From Phoronis australis (Eukaryota; Phoronida; Phoronidae): a stretch of DNA of 64,000 bases. The translations under genes were made by a program, and so were the position numbers. Each line of letters starts with the position of its first letter. Positions within the stretch are counted from its first letter, which is position 1. The stretch lies in assembly GCA_002633005.1 (NCBI GenBank), contig NMRA01000408.1, positions 310,001 to 374,000 on the forward strand, in the 5' to 3' direction. The notes below the pieces were generated by a model, which worked only from the letters and a program-made list of their open reading frames with translations, ran no database searches and was not told the origin of the DNA. Positions 1 to 11,884 of this stretch are shown here, in pieces.

Positions 1-558
1 TCATACGCTCATTAATGGCTAACAAAAGGCTCAAAGCTAGAAGAGTTCACATGTGAATTTGTACGCATTCATAACCCAGTCTGTTTATAGGGTGATCCAT
101 CCTAATTCTATAGCACAGAAAACATTAGTAGGAAGAAATAGATCTTATAATTTCAGAACAGCATTTGTGTTAACTTGAAGAATTACTGGTCTAAAAATAA
201 TGGACAAGTACAGGGATTAACTGAAACGGGTTATTTAGCCACATTTTAACCACGTGCACTAAGCTGCAGACTGCGTCAAGCAGAAGACATTAGATCATAT
301 TTTTCTAAGCTTTTCAGTGGGACAAGCACACTGAACTATTCATAAAGCATATACAAGCATGTGTATCCCTAGATGAGGTAAACAGGCTAAATCACTTCAA
401 ATATCTAACATAAAAACATTCAAGTCCAAATTGAACCGTTAACAAATGACCTGTCTACATTTTAAGACTACAGTTGGGGTTCATTGTCTCGAGTATTAAC
501 TTGCAATTTACAAACTGTATCATCCGCAGACAACCTCAACCACACATTATTATTATTA
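1..558. other. Intergenic, no gene seen
   Basis: AT-rich sequence with no convincing exon on either strand. A short ATT simple repeat lies at its right edge, about 547-563. If the minus-strand exon at 559-725 is real, this stretch would hold its 3' untranslated region, but I see no clear AATAAA on that strand. Confidence 0.4.
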
Positions 559-725
559 TTATTTTACAAAAGAAATCCTTCTATGCAAAGCTATTCCAAG
601 TAAACGTCTCATGCATTGTGCTTTAGCAAGAGTTCTGGTGCATACATAATCATCATTCACAATTGGATTGTGTACATGGTCAATAGATAATTGACTGTTT
701 GGCATTGACAAGACCACTGTAATAC
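559..725 (-). CDS. Candidate 3'-terminal exon, unknown protein
   Basis: An open minus-strand frame of about 55 codons ends in three consecutive stops and is preceded by a possible acceptor (ATTCCAG, exon beginning at 725 in phase 1). The predicted C-terminus is mixed in composition and basic near the end (LLGIALHRRISFVK), which looks more like protein than noise. I do not recognise the family. It could be the last exon of a minus-strand gene whose first exon may be 11631-11762, but no exons joining them were found. A chance open frame is the main alternative. Confidence 0.27.
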
Positions 726-1009
726 CTGGAATATCTCCAAATTTAAACATTAAAATCTATTATGTTAATCTCCAAATTCCAACATCAAAATCTATGCCAA
801 GTTAAACTGAGCATTAGCTTAAAAGTCATCAGGCAAAAAGCTTCGTTTAAAGCAGCATTTTGTTCTCTTTAACTGGATAGAAACAAAAGTTGAATAAGGC
901 CATTACTCATAAAATCAATAATATCGCAATATTCCATACCTTGATAGGATACCAACTGTAAAATTACGCATGCACGTATTGCCCGTGACTTGAGTTGCCA
1001 GCTCATTCG

Positions 1010-1212
1010 ATAATAATTCAAGATCGACAATAATTCAAAATCCACAATAATTCAAGATCGACAATAATTCAAGATTGACAATAATTCAAGATCAACAATA
1101 ATTCAAGATCGACAATAATTCAAAATCCACAATAATTCAAGATCGACAATAATTCAAGATTGACAATAATTCAAGATCAACAATAATTCAAGATCGACAA
1201 TAATTCAAAATC
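1010..1212. repeat. 17-bp tandem satellite with 5-mer higher order
   Basis: About twelve tandem copies of a 17-bp unit (caataattcaagatcga and variants). The variants recur in a fixed order: gatcga, aatcca, gatcga, gattga, gatcaa, then the same five again. The array is therefore a higher-order repeat of about 85 bp, present twice with a partial third copy. Array edges are sharp. No coding potential is seen. Confidence 0.93.
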
Positions 1213-2175
1213 GGATGAGCATGACTATGTTTTTAAACCCATTTTAGAGCTTCTCGATATGAATTCAACATTGGCAGCTAAACAGTGTTGAGTTCTAAAC
1301 CAAAGACATTTTACTGGATCAAATTTTGTTTTCTATCAACTCAGTAACTTTGCAGTCCTGAAGAACACTGAGAATACAAACATCACAGACTGTTGTGCAC
1401 GATCTGTGATACCACCCCACAATCCGAATTTCTGAATTTCACCATTGAATCAACAGCTGTTGCAAATAGCCACTTCCCGGAATGCTAACAGCACGGGCCA
1501 CCCTCTCTGATCTGATTCTGCGATATTTACCCACAATGCCGCACATCCTTGTGGCACTAACGTCCAATATTAGTACACTACTGCCTTGCCAATAACTATT
1601 TTACATTGAAGTTAATTTACTAAGTTACTACATTTGTCCTTCTGATGAATAATGTTTTAATGGTTAATAGTGAGTAGAGTAGCAATGCTGACTGACGTCA
1701 CAGCAACAGCCATCAAATGTGAGATGAGCCAACTTATCCAAATAAAACATCTATCAGAACTGTAATGAGCATTTGACCATGTGGTATGGAAGGACAGGGC
1801 TGGAAATAGACTTAAGTGGCTAACTGACATAAAGGGTCTGGCTATTTATAGCATACATCAACAGACAGGAGACAGGAGTTTTACTGTGGTTTGTGTACTT
1901 TGTAGAAAGATTTTTCAGTCATCCAGGAACCCCATACCAGCTTCGGTGTGGTTACTTTGAGGGACATTTACGTAAACAGTAGGTGACGCTGTTGCATCGA
2001 AGTAATTGCAAGGCAGTGCTGAAGCATAGCGTGCATATTAAGATTTTTTTAATGTGACAGTTTGGGAACATTTACATGTGCTAATTGACATAAAACTTAT
2101 TTCTAATTCAATTGGTGGTTATTCAAGCAAAATATAAGCAACGACACTGCTCCTTAATTGTTGACAATAACAGTG
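1213..2175. other. Intergenic, nothing recognised
   Basis: No exon, RNA gene or repeat that I can support was seen on either strand. Confidence 0.4.
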
Positions 2176-2298
2176 GCCCCTGGCGATAACTTCGATGGGG
2201 ACGAAGTTGACCGTTCATACTGCACCGCAGAGTCGACACTCCACTATTAAATCCACCTATTTACTGCGAAGTTAACTTCGATCCAGGACCAAAGTTAA
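2176..2298. repeat. Two palindromic GTTAAC hairpin modules
   Basis: Two imperfect palindromes built from the core AACTTCGAT...GAAGTTAAC lie about 90 bp apart (2184-2210 and 2270-2298). A third copy is at 6779-6808, with the same right flank (ccattcatacc) as the first. They look like termini of an old foldback-type element that was later invaded by the hAT element starting at 2309. Confidence 0.55.
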
Positions 2299-2308
2299 CA
2301 TTGATGCC

Positions 2309-2781
2309 CAGGCCTTTATCCAGGATTTCGAGAATAGGGTGTCCAAAATGGGGTTCCCAGTATTCCCGGGCGTCCATGATTCCGACGCGTAAACCACCCA
2401 CCCCCAGCAATCCCCCCAAACACACAGATATTTTTACAAAACATGCATAGACCAAGGTTTTTACATCTAAGTTTACAAAACAGCCTTCTGTAGAGAGCAT
2501 TTTTACTAAAAAGTTTTACAATGCCACCAACCAAGTGTGAGTGTAGCAACATTGAATATACTTTGTATATACATTGTATATTTCTTCCTGCTTTAAAAAA
2601 AGTCCCCACTGTGAGCCTTCAGAGGCTTCCTAGTATTCATTACAATGTGTGAGTCCAAACATGAAAGGTTCCTATTGACAGTGGGCGTCCAAATGATACA
2701 TTGGGCATCCTTGCCAGAGCGTCCAGATTAGTGCTAGGACGTGCAAATGGACGCCCAGGACTTACGCTGCATAAAGGCCTG
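2309..2781. mobile_element. Non-autonomous hAT element, 473 bp, with 8-bp TSD
   Basis: Both ends carry the inverted terminus CAGGCCTTTAT(C/G)CAG. The flanks are an 8-bp target duplication: TTGATGCC at 2301-2308 and TTGATGTC at 2782-2789, seven of eight bases matching. An 8-bp duplication and CAG-starting ends are typical of hAT DNA transposons. No transposase frame fits in 473 bp, so this is a MITE-like derivative. The interior has several GGCGTCC motifs in both orientations. Confidence 0.8.
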
Positions 2782-2789
2782 TTGATGTC

Positions 2790-3816
2790 TTGAATGATCT
2801 CAGAATGAAAGGGCCTACAGGCTAAAAATGGTCAATTCAAGGTTGATGAAACGTGAGAAGACTTTAAGAAGGTAAACAATCACCTTAAAAGCATTTGTTT
2901 TGACACAACTGTCTTGATTATAAAATGGACAGGTGACAAATGGTAGGGAAAGGATGTATGTCAACATGAACATTACTCCCAGTTAGAAAATGGACTTGTA
3001 ATTGTTTAACTTCCCATGGTTGAATTGAAATATCCCAGAAGCAATTTGTAAGAGGAAACTGTCAAAGAAGAAGTTCATAGAAATGTTCATTTAACACTCC
3101 TTGCTTAGTCATGCATCCTGAAATACACAAAAGCATAGGTGGGAACAGCCAGAAGAGATCATCTCCAGTGGGTATTAATGTCCATGAACCCCAGTTTAAA
3201 ACAGTTCTGCATGAGCAGGCCTGACCCTCTCAAAGTACATTCATTGACTGAATAAAAATAAACAAATAAACCAAACATGGGGAGTCACAACTGCCACAGA
3301 AGATCAGGTTAAGAAACCAAAAGCGGGAGGGGGGGAAGGGGCATATGCCCGTTGATCAATGATGGGGGCAGCTATGACTGCCACGAGACCTCATAAAAGG
3401 TGCCCAAAGGCTCATAAAGACCTAGCCCGAGTAGACCTCCCTGGAAAGCAAAGTTGCTCCTCTTCTCCTCAACACATCTCCCAAATTCCTTAACGATCCT
3501 AAAAGTGGTTTGGCAGATAGAGAGGACTAGAGGCAAAATGTATAGATTCATTATCGATGCGGCCAGTAGTGGATGCAAAACATCACCAATTCGTAAGGTA
3601 TTGAGAAGGTGTCACCGTCATCTCAACAGAAATATATTTGACAAATTTTTAATAAAAATGCTGAAACTGGCACTAAGGAGGCACGGCAGCAGTTGGATCA
3701 GTCTTTAAGTCACTGTTATCTCCCTTGTAACAAATAGACTCTATTCATGCTAAGATGTCTCCCGCTTGAAAACGAGGCTGCGTGATCAACAGCTGATCGA
3801 GGACAAGACAACATGA
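2790..3816. other. Intergenic, no gene seen
   Basis: No supported exon. The small overlapping frames near 3370-3700 on both strands lack splice context and recognisable protein features. Confidence 0.4.
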
Positions 3817-3966
3817 ATGGGGCTGAACTGCTGTGTCCCAAATTGCATGAACGATTCACGCTATGACTCGGGAAAACAATTGTCATTTCACTGTTTTCCT
3901 GCAGATGAAAACGTCAGGAATCAATGGGTAGTGAAAATTCGCCGTGATATCGGCCCCCACATTCAG
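3817..3966 (+). CDS. THAP-domain first exon (fragment)
   Basis: An ATG opens a 50-codon frame encoding the first part of a THAP zinc finger: CCVPNC at residues 5-10 (the C-x-x-x-C zinc pair), an aromatic HCFPADE segment around residues 32-38, and NQWVVKIRRDIG after it. The frame ends exactly at CATTCAG|GTTGGT, a plausible donor in phase 0. The second half of a THAP domain (C-x-x-H, then the AVPTVF-like tail) should lie in a downstream exon, which I could not find. THAP domains bind DNA and are shared by cellular regulators and P-element-type transposases. It may be an orphan exon or a decayed gene. Confidence 0.6.
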
Positions 3967-5388
3967 GTTGGTTAGGAGTTTAGGAGATACAGAAACAGTC
4001 AGACTGGACACCCTGTATATGTGGGGTGCATAGAAATTAGAAAAGGCATGAAAAGTCAAATACATTTTATGGCGATGTTGGTGCCTAAAGCTGCTTAGAA
4101 TTAGTGACAATTCAAAATCGCGTGCAACGGACTTCATTTACATTTACAAGTGTCCTAAAACTGCCAGTTTATGCAACATCTGGCGACTCTTAATTGTCAA
4201 GATCTCGAAAAACTTCAAAAAGATGGGGTGCTTTTACAGAAAACTGTGAAGGATTACTGACAGGGGTCTTGGGAACAATGATTTGTCAACTGAACCAACA
4301 AAATATCAAATAATGAAAGTGCTGGGAGGAGCAACACTTGGCGAAATTGACTGAAAAGAATATTGAACAATGGAGATGATGACAATGATGATGATAATAA
4401 TGATGGTGGCATTGATGAACATGATGATAACAATCATATGACGAATGAAGATGTCCGAAATGAGTAAGAAATATAGTCTTGTTCAATAGAAGGTGAAACA
4501 ACAAAAGTGCAGGGACAATCAGTCAACACATCGCCATCAGAAAATCCCGAATAATTCGAAAAAGAGACGTCATAGCGAAAAATGAAAAACATCGTATGAA
4601 AGCCCATTCAAAACTCTATCTAACACAGTAGATTCACAAAATTTCCGAAAAATTTCAAATTTTGCATTTTTTAAATTGAAAGTTAAATAACTAAAAATGG
4701 TAAGCCTGAGAAAGAAAGAGTATACCTTAAAGAATCCACATGCAGAAATTAACATCATTTGCTCTTCCTGTTCAAAATAAAACTCCAGCACGATTGAAAA
4801 GATTTGCCATTTTAAAAACAACTTTCGGTTAAGCAGCACTATATATAATATGTGGGTGCATAAAACAGTTCCACCTGCTTGCCTTCGCAAGGGCTCGACA
4901 GACCTCTGAGGGCTACAACTGAAAAGTTTTCAAGACATATGCACCACGGTGTAACATATGCCGAAGATATCAGGAGTTGGGTAATCCCAAAAACGTTCTA
5001 GAAGTTCTTTCGGTAATCAATACGCATGCAGCATTGCCAATAACTTCACTGAAGAACACATTCTGTGCACATTATGCCTTTTTTCACCTACCATTAACAT
5101 CAAATCGGCGTTTTTACCCATTGCAAATGACAGAGACGCAGGTTGCAGTGACCAACACTTAGCCCATAAGTGACAAATTAATATAGCTAAAACTTCCTGG
5201 TACTCAGCTATTCAAAGGCGTTTGTGTTCAGCACAACTACGCTTACAAAACAAAATAAAAAGAGGGGATACACAAAAGCCATTTTGAAAAGACAACTTCT
5301 TTACCAAATGGCTAAAAATAGTCCCATCTAAACAAAAAAAAAACTAAACAAAATAACTATCTGTAAGCCTATAGAAGTCAAGCTTGGC
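3967..5388. other. No gene resolved; GAT-rich tract
   Basis: Expected home of further exons of the THAP gene, but none was identified. A GAT-rich simple tract at about 4376-4440 could encode Asp/Asn-rich sequence on the plus strand or His-rich sequence on the minus strand. I treat both as low-complexity artefacts. Confidence 0.35.
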
Positions 5389-5430
5389 GACCTTTGGTCT
5401 ATGACCTTTGGTCTATGACCTTTGGTCTAA
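5389..5430. repeat. 14-bp unit x3 tandem repeat
   Basis: Three perfect or near-perfect copies of gacctttggtctat, followed directly by unique sequence. Confidence 0.9.
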
Positions 5431-5781
5431 GACGGAAGCTGTAAGTAAGAATGCCGAAAGAGAGCACAATTTACAAAAGATATCCTCACAGGCTTTCAAA
5501 TATTTTGGCATAAGATTTCACAAAGCTTTGTATGTGTAGTTCTAGCTTATTTACGACAATTTACTTCCCTCGCACAGGAAATGTCCTTGCTGATACAATT
5601 GTTCTGATATGCTAAGAACTTAAGGTCCACTGAAGCACAAACTTTATAAATCTGACAATTGAAATAAAACTGCCATAAAAAGCAAGCCAGTTTCAGTGTC
5701 ATCAGTCACTACAAACAATCCTGCCAAAAATATCAAGTTACCTCAACAGCAAGCCAAGGAGTTCACAGAGAGTCCAGATTG

Positions 5782-5975
5782 TCCAATTGACCTATCGCCA
5801 GGATTTTGAGCGACGGCTTAACTGACCAATCACAATACAGCATTCTTGACACATCTTCGTTTACAAGTCGCCATTTTACCCGACAAACAACACGTTGCCG
5901 GGTAAAACTTATTGTTTCTTTGTCGACATTTCGCAAGGGGGCGGAGTGGTATGCAACTACCGTAATATGGTACTT
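5782..5975 (-). repeat. Dispersed ~180-bp repeat, copy 1
   Basis: The reverse complement matches 54815-54985 over most of its length, including CTCCGCCCC, AACGTGTTG, GTAAAATGGCG and the nearly identical end TCAAAATCCTGGCGATAGGTCAATT. The two ends carry an inverted GACCTATC(G/A)C, suggesting a MITE. Open frames across it on both strands are by-products. Confidence 0.7.
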
Positions 5976-8006
5976 GAAATTTTCTGTTCCTGAATGGGGT
6001 TCAGACAGCATTCAACAGTAAATTACAACCTTGCGTTGGGTAAACGTGTGAAACAATGTAATTAAGAATTTAGAGACCATCCAACAGTCAGCAAATTTCT
6101 CATATAGAGTCACTTTAATAAGACCTTCTAATACAAGTATTGGAACAACTTACCGCACACTTATGCAACAATACAAAATCATTTCTAATATTCAATGTCG
6201 CTTAACAGTTGAAAGAAAGTGATACAAAAGTGTAAACAGTTATCGATATTCTTCAATAAGAACTTTTGCATAAAAATATTTTCCAAGAACAGCAACTGTT
6301 TAACAGAATTATATACAGTTGATCTATGTAATCACTGCCACCGACAATTACAAGAAGTTTGCAATGAAAAAATAGACTAAACGCCACTTCATACCATCAC
6401 AATTCTTGCACCAGACGAGTGTCCACGTAAACTGCGAAGTTCCGCACCGAGTTGAACCTTTCAGACAGACTTCGGCAGCAAATACTGAAGTTATCACAGT
6501 TTGATGTGTTAGCCATCACAGTTATCGCGAGATACCGATCCAGAAACGATATGCAGGCGTATTTTTTTTAAAATCTTATATATGGTGGGATAAGAAATGT
6601 CAAAATAAAGCGCTTATAGTCGTAGAATGGTGAACATTTAAAAAACAGAAAAAAAAATACCACAAGAAGTGCCAGTAGTGACAACAACACATGCCCGTAT
6701 CTATGACAACACCTAAGTTAAGCGATTACAGCAACGATCTGGTGTTAAATACAAAGGTCTATTTATTGCTAAGTTACAATGTTAACTTCCATCCAAGATC
6801 GAAGTTAACCATTCATACCAACCAACAAACCTTAAAATATTGATGCGTCAAAAGTGGTATAAAATGCTTTTAAGAGTCCAATTTATAACATGTTACTGTG
6901 AAAACAATTTACTCCACCTGTGGCTAATGTCGTATCATTGTTGGTCACAGGGGTAGCAAGGAATGTAATCACATGAACAACAATAGAACCATGTTTTTTC
7001 CGTCAAGTTTGTCAAATTTTTGGATTCCGATATAACCCTCACATGCACAAGAAATCACCAGAAATCCCAATCGCTACAGAGAGTATTTGTTAGTGTCACT
7101 CCCTACTGGAGACAAGCAAAAAATATCTCATTCTTCCCTTAGTTAAAAGTGGTTTTACACCAGGGCTTTTCAATGACAACAAGCTGGCAATACTAAGCAC
7201 CAAATCTAATAATTGTCTGTTTATATGAATTTATATTGTTGAGAAATACCTTGTGCCTTCATTCTCCATCTGTTTTCCATAACACAATTGCCATTTTCCA
7301 GGAATTATTTTACTCATGAAAGTGATAAGAAATTTTACAAATTAATACCAGTTTCTAAACATAAGCTTAACTGAATGCATGAGCTTACAGCATGACTCAC
7401 AATATGCAGGTTTTTCATTTAATTTATGACAATTTCCCCAAGAGTTTTCCATTAGTTTTTTACCCTTTTCACTTTTCATGATTCATTAGTCCATGTCACG
7501 CTTGCATGTCTCAGTAGGATTTTTTAAAAACTGGAAGACAAAAAATACCGGACCGTCGCGTCAGTTTTCAGAACGAACTACGGTAAGCATTTTCGGCCTC
7601 CTATGCGCGGGCATCCTTTTAGTGTCTTTCATATCTTTCGTCAAATTTCTCAAAAGAAATGACCAGAAATGTTCACTTTTTAATTGACATATTAAAATAA
7701 TCATTTAATAGTCATAAAGAAGTGATGAACACGACTAGCTGGTAAGATAGTCAGGGAGTAATATGGGGGGAGGGGGTGAGGGCCACTGAGAGTTGGTACA
7801 CCAGACTACTACTTGGTACATGTTCAGCTCACTACCTATAACATGTTGTGTATACAAAAAAAATTCAATGGGACTGACCTTGCGCACTAAAACCACAAAC
7901 TTGTAATTCGAATTATTAATCTAGGTGTGAACAGTAGCAATTAAACAGGATACCTGTCCACAATCCGTCTCAAAAAAGAATTTACTGTACTTTTACCAGG
8001 GTTTTC
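5976..8006. other. Intergenic, no gene seen
   Basis: No supported gene. A palindromic GTTAACTT...GAAGTTAAC module is at 6779-6808 (third copy of the family at 2184 and 2270). A short frame at 7493-7687 has a hydrophobic segment but no splice or start context I trust. Confidence 0.4.
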
Positions 8007-8430
8007 TGTAAATAAGCCCACCCGATCAAATGCCCATGGGCGTTTATTTGGAAAATTATGCCAAATACACGCCCATGGGTGTTTATTAGGTATTACAACT
8101 TGTGGTGTCAAGTGTCCAGACAGTGGGACGTTTATATGGAAATTTTCCTCTTAAAATCCCACTTAGCGTAAACTTTTTTCACAAATTCAGTTTTGTGGAG
8201 CATTTATCATTTATAAAAACGTACAAGGCGTTGGCGAACTATGAATTTATTACCAAAAAATTTAAAAACGCAGTTTCAAGTAAAAAAGTGTCAAGCCAAT
8301 CAAAACCATGGCTTTCCGTTTACACGCCCCCTTTTCCGAATAAATGCCCGGGCGTTTATTTGGTGTAGCTAAAACACCTGAAAATTTTGCATTTTCCCAA
8401 TACATGCCCACGGGCTTATCTACGGAAATT
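8007..8430. repeat. Foldback/MITE built of GCCC..GGGC palindromes
   Basis: The ends are inverted relative to each other (GTAAATAAGCCC at the left; GTAGATAAGCCC on the opposite strand at the right). At least four palindromic modules of the form AATA-n-GCCC-n-GGGC-n-TTATT occur, near 8028, 8063, 8339 and 8399. The one at 8339-8360 is almost a perfect 22-bp palindrome. A related single end occurs near 56893. No coding content. Confidence 0.6.
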
Positions 8431-11300
8431 ACCGGAATGAAATTGGTCTCACGTGTAGTCTGCGTATGAAAAGAGTGTCTCATTGCTTAAGACCAGGCTC
8501 TGCCAGTTGACTTGTGACGGTTTGTAATTTATTTGGTCACTTACGGTTTCAGACAATAACGAACTGCTCGAAACTGAAAGGATGATTACTCAACAGATTT
8601 TGACGGTCAGCATAACGTCGACTCATCAAATGGACCTGGCAAATTTTCAGGTCGTTAAGCTAAAACTGAGGTCACCAAACCTTGTTGACAAGAGCCAAAA
8701 ATAAAACAAACAAGATACCCGGAGTAAAAAATTGGCGAACTCAAAATTTTCGCCATCGCACTCAAGACCACCTAGGAGAGTTTTTGTTTGCTTAAACACA
8801 AAGTTTAATCTCTCGTGGCAGAAGAACATCATCAAGCTCTAACAATTAGAGCTGAACGATTCCGACTTTCGTCTGTTTACTTTCTTGAGAGCTTGGCAAC
8901 TTCGAGGAGACCTGGGATTTTTACTAGGCTGACAAACAAAATCTGAGGTCGCACTGTATACAAGCTCGGGCCGTATTCTGAGTTTTCCTGAAGTTAAGAT
9001 TTTCCTTATCTTCGTCTCAATTTCACAATTTTAAGATTTTCCTTAACCTTTTCCTCAACTTCAAGAAAGCTTGACACCTCCCGTAAATATTTAAGAAAAT
9101 TTCGATTCAGTGGCAAAATGGCAGCACACCGATAAAATTCTTGCTTTATTTATTTCTTTACAAAATAAGTAGCCTTTGGATCAACAGGCATCAAAAAAAA
9201 TTGTATGTGTTACTTAGAAATTAGACATATACCTCAACAGGTAGGTTGGAGTGATTTGTAAGTGAAAAATCCATGAAAATGTTTGACGTGGCTAAAATGG
9301 CCACCCATATTATCTTTGTGTGCAAACCAACTGAACAGACCGCTAGTTAAAAGCAATGTCGTCGTCAACACTATTTCATTTACATTGTTAAATTTTCAAT
9401 TTTTAAAGCACTTATTCACCATACATTTCATCTAATTTTAGGTGGAGTTGCATGCCATGTTGAAAACAGCCGCTGTCAACATAACATAAAAGCTTACCGT
9501 AACTTCAAAAGAATGCTGACCCATATATTTAATTCTACGGATGATGATCGGATGAAACGATCATCGTTATACGACAAAATGAGCACAGTGAATAAATCCT
9601 GAAAGTTGGTGAAACCAGCCAAAGATATCACCTCATGTATTCTTGTCAGATAAAGTTGCGACATTTCGGTCTGAAATCACCTGCGCTTTTACATGAAGTG
9701 CACGCCTGAGTAACAAAACAAAGTACATTTCTACGCTATTTTAAAACTGAAGCGTGGACGTGGCCTAACTATAAAATTCCACTTGGCTAGATTATATTTC
9801 TTTTGATGAATTCAAAATTTTAATTTAGTTCCGTTAAAAATCATTAAATAACAAGAGGCCAGATTATTGAGGGAACTACAGATCATTCTCCACTATTTAA
9901 TAAGAGTGCAATACAAAAAGGTGCTTCTGGATGACAAAAATTGTTCAAAACACTCTTGTTTTAGTCAAACTCAATGTAACTATCACTACAGCCATTTTTT
10001 GATTTTATGAGTTGCAATTTCTTGCACTGTCTGTGTCCTGAATCACATTTTTGCTAGAATTTGCTGTCCTCGGACAACGTGAAGTCTTTACATTTTGTGC
10101 ATTTTGTTGTTCCACGTGTTACCAAATTGATAATGTAAAATACTTTGTACATGTCTAATTTGAAGTCTAAGCAATACCAATTAAAAATATCCAACCTCAA
10201 AATCAGTCATAGACATTATGGTGGCATTAGGCTCATCATAGGACACACATTGCAGCCTTTAAATAATACTATTTTGTATTGTTAAAACATCACATATTCA
10301 CGAAAAATATTGTTTATTTAGCACATGTTATCATAGAAATTGTAGTATCTGTGACGTATGCGAAATTCATTTACTTAAATATTTGTTTTCATTGATACGC
10401 TATAACAGGGACTGGGGAGTCTGGTAACGGAAGTGCGCAGAATACACTGAAACAATTTGTGTTTTATTTTTGCAGGACTCAATCGACATAAATAGGTTGC
10501 ATCACATATATGCTACGGTTTTAGCTAATTATGTCGTACAGTGGGGAAAACGTCGTATTCTACTTATTTAGGTGCATTTATGATACTTATATAGACATAC
10601 ATTGTCTGTTTGATAGTGAAACTGATTGTGGTTAAAAGCAAAAAAGGGCTACAAAATGCCCCCTACAAAATGTCCCCTACGTTATGTCCCCTCTGTTACA
10701 CCATGTGGATCACCCTTCTGGTTTTACCCCAAAATGAAAATTATGTACTTTTTTACATCAATGTCACATGATATCATAAAATACTTCATCATAAAGTCGT
10801 TTGTTTTTTGTTTTTCTTCAGTAACTTAAATAGAATTCCAAAGTATGTCCCATAGTGCAAAATTTGCATTTATATGGGTCCCCTCGGTTACGCCTCGTAA
10901 AAGGAGCCTGTATCTTTTTTCCAGATCTTTTTGAATTTTTTAAATTTTAACAATATTTAAGTACTTAAGAGAATCCCACAAAACTTCCAAGTTTTTCTAA
11001 GCTTGTTGTCTGATAATTACAAACAAGCCTTTTATTTAAATAACTGCCCCCTTCATTACAAGCAAAATATCGTGGACTCGGCTAAAAAACACTTCTCACC
11101 AGTTTCATAGCAGTAGGCCTAAATGGTCAAAACCAAAAGTTAGTTTCTTTGATCCAATGCTGGTTTACAGCAGCTTAACCATGAAAAGTTGTAGCCTTGA
11201 ACAAAACACATGAGAACAGCTATGTGTCATAATCTCTCGTTCAGCATACCTCAAGATTAAGGACAACTAAGCTCATTTCACACGGGTAAAGGTTAATAAG
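8431..11300. other. Intergenic or intronic, no exon resolved
   Basis: No exon with family support. Around 8960-9100 there are repeated TTAAGATTTTCCTTA-like strings, similar in style to the foldback at 63528-63768. If a minus-strand gene runs from 11762 to 559, its internal exons would lie here; I found none. Confidence 0.35.
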
Positions 11301-11460
11301 TTAGAGACTTGTTTTGCTTGAGTATGATTGCCAGGTACGGCGGGGATCTCCGTCCTTCACTTCTTTCACGTTCCAGTGCCAGTGGTCGCCTTCACCTTCT
11401 TTAAGCAGGCAAACACCAAACTTGTATCGCAGATATTGGCTGACATCACACCGGAGACAA
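11301..11460 (-). CDS. Candidate terminal exon, unknown protein
   Basis: A minus-strand frame of about 53 codons begins after a reasonable acceptor (TAAATAACAG) with one base completing a split codon, and ends in TAA. The peptide is mixed and Trp-rich (GDHWHWNVKEVKDGDP...TWQSY), unlike low-complexity noise. I do not recognise the family. The exon at 11631-11762 ends in phase 0, so it cannot be joined directly; an intervening exon or a separate gene would be needed. Confidence 0.27.
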
Positions 11461-11630
11461 CTGTTATTTAAGATTAACACAATAGCGAATGTACAGAAAA
11501 GATGCATAACCCAAGCACCAAGCGTTGTTACCCGATCCACCTAGTACTAGAGTATAATGAATGAATTCTAAACGAACGGATTTTCCGACTGGATTTCCGT
11601 AACAAATATAACACCAATAGTGGTACTCAC

Positions 11631-11762
11631 TGATGTTTTAATCTCTCTATTCGTAGATATTCGTCTGTGGAATGCTTTGGCAGGTTCTGTCTCCCCATCG
11701 CTGTCAGAAGAATCGTCTTGAACATGTATATCGCTCAAACCTGTGCACACGTCCGTCGCCAT
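11631..11762 (-). CDS. Candidate first coding exon, acidic N-terminus
   Basis: An ATG in good context (CCAACAATGGCG) starts a 44-codon frame. It ends exactly at ACATCA|GTGAGT, a near-consensus donor in phase 0. The peptide has an Asp/Ser acidic patch (DDSSDSDGE, about residues 16-24), typical of disordered N-termini of nuclear or cytoplasmic proteins. The protein is not identified. Downstream exons would lie at lower coordinates. Confidence 0.4.
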
Positions 11763-11884
11763 TGTTGGATTCTATCTCTATGATTCTCTCCAAGTTGTGA
11801 CCTTCTAACAGAGATCAATGACACGCCCCCTATTGATATGAACACAACACTTCAACAGCTGAGTTGTGTAGATAAGCACTGGCG

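Noticed and set aside
1010-1212. CRISPR-like array
   Set aside because: Units are contiguous 17-mers with no unique spacers, in a clearly eukaryotic setting; it is a satellite.
5763-6021. Overlapping frames on both strands of 71-82 codons
   Set aside because: They fall on a dispersed repeat that also occurs at 54815-54985.
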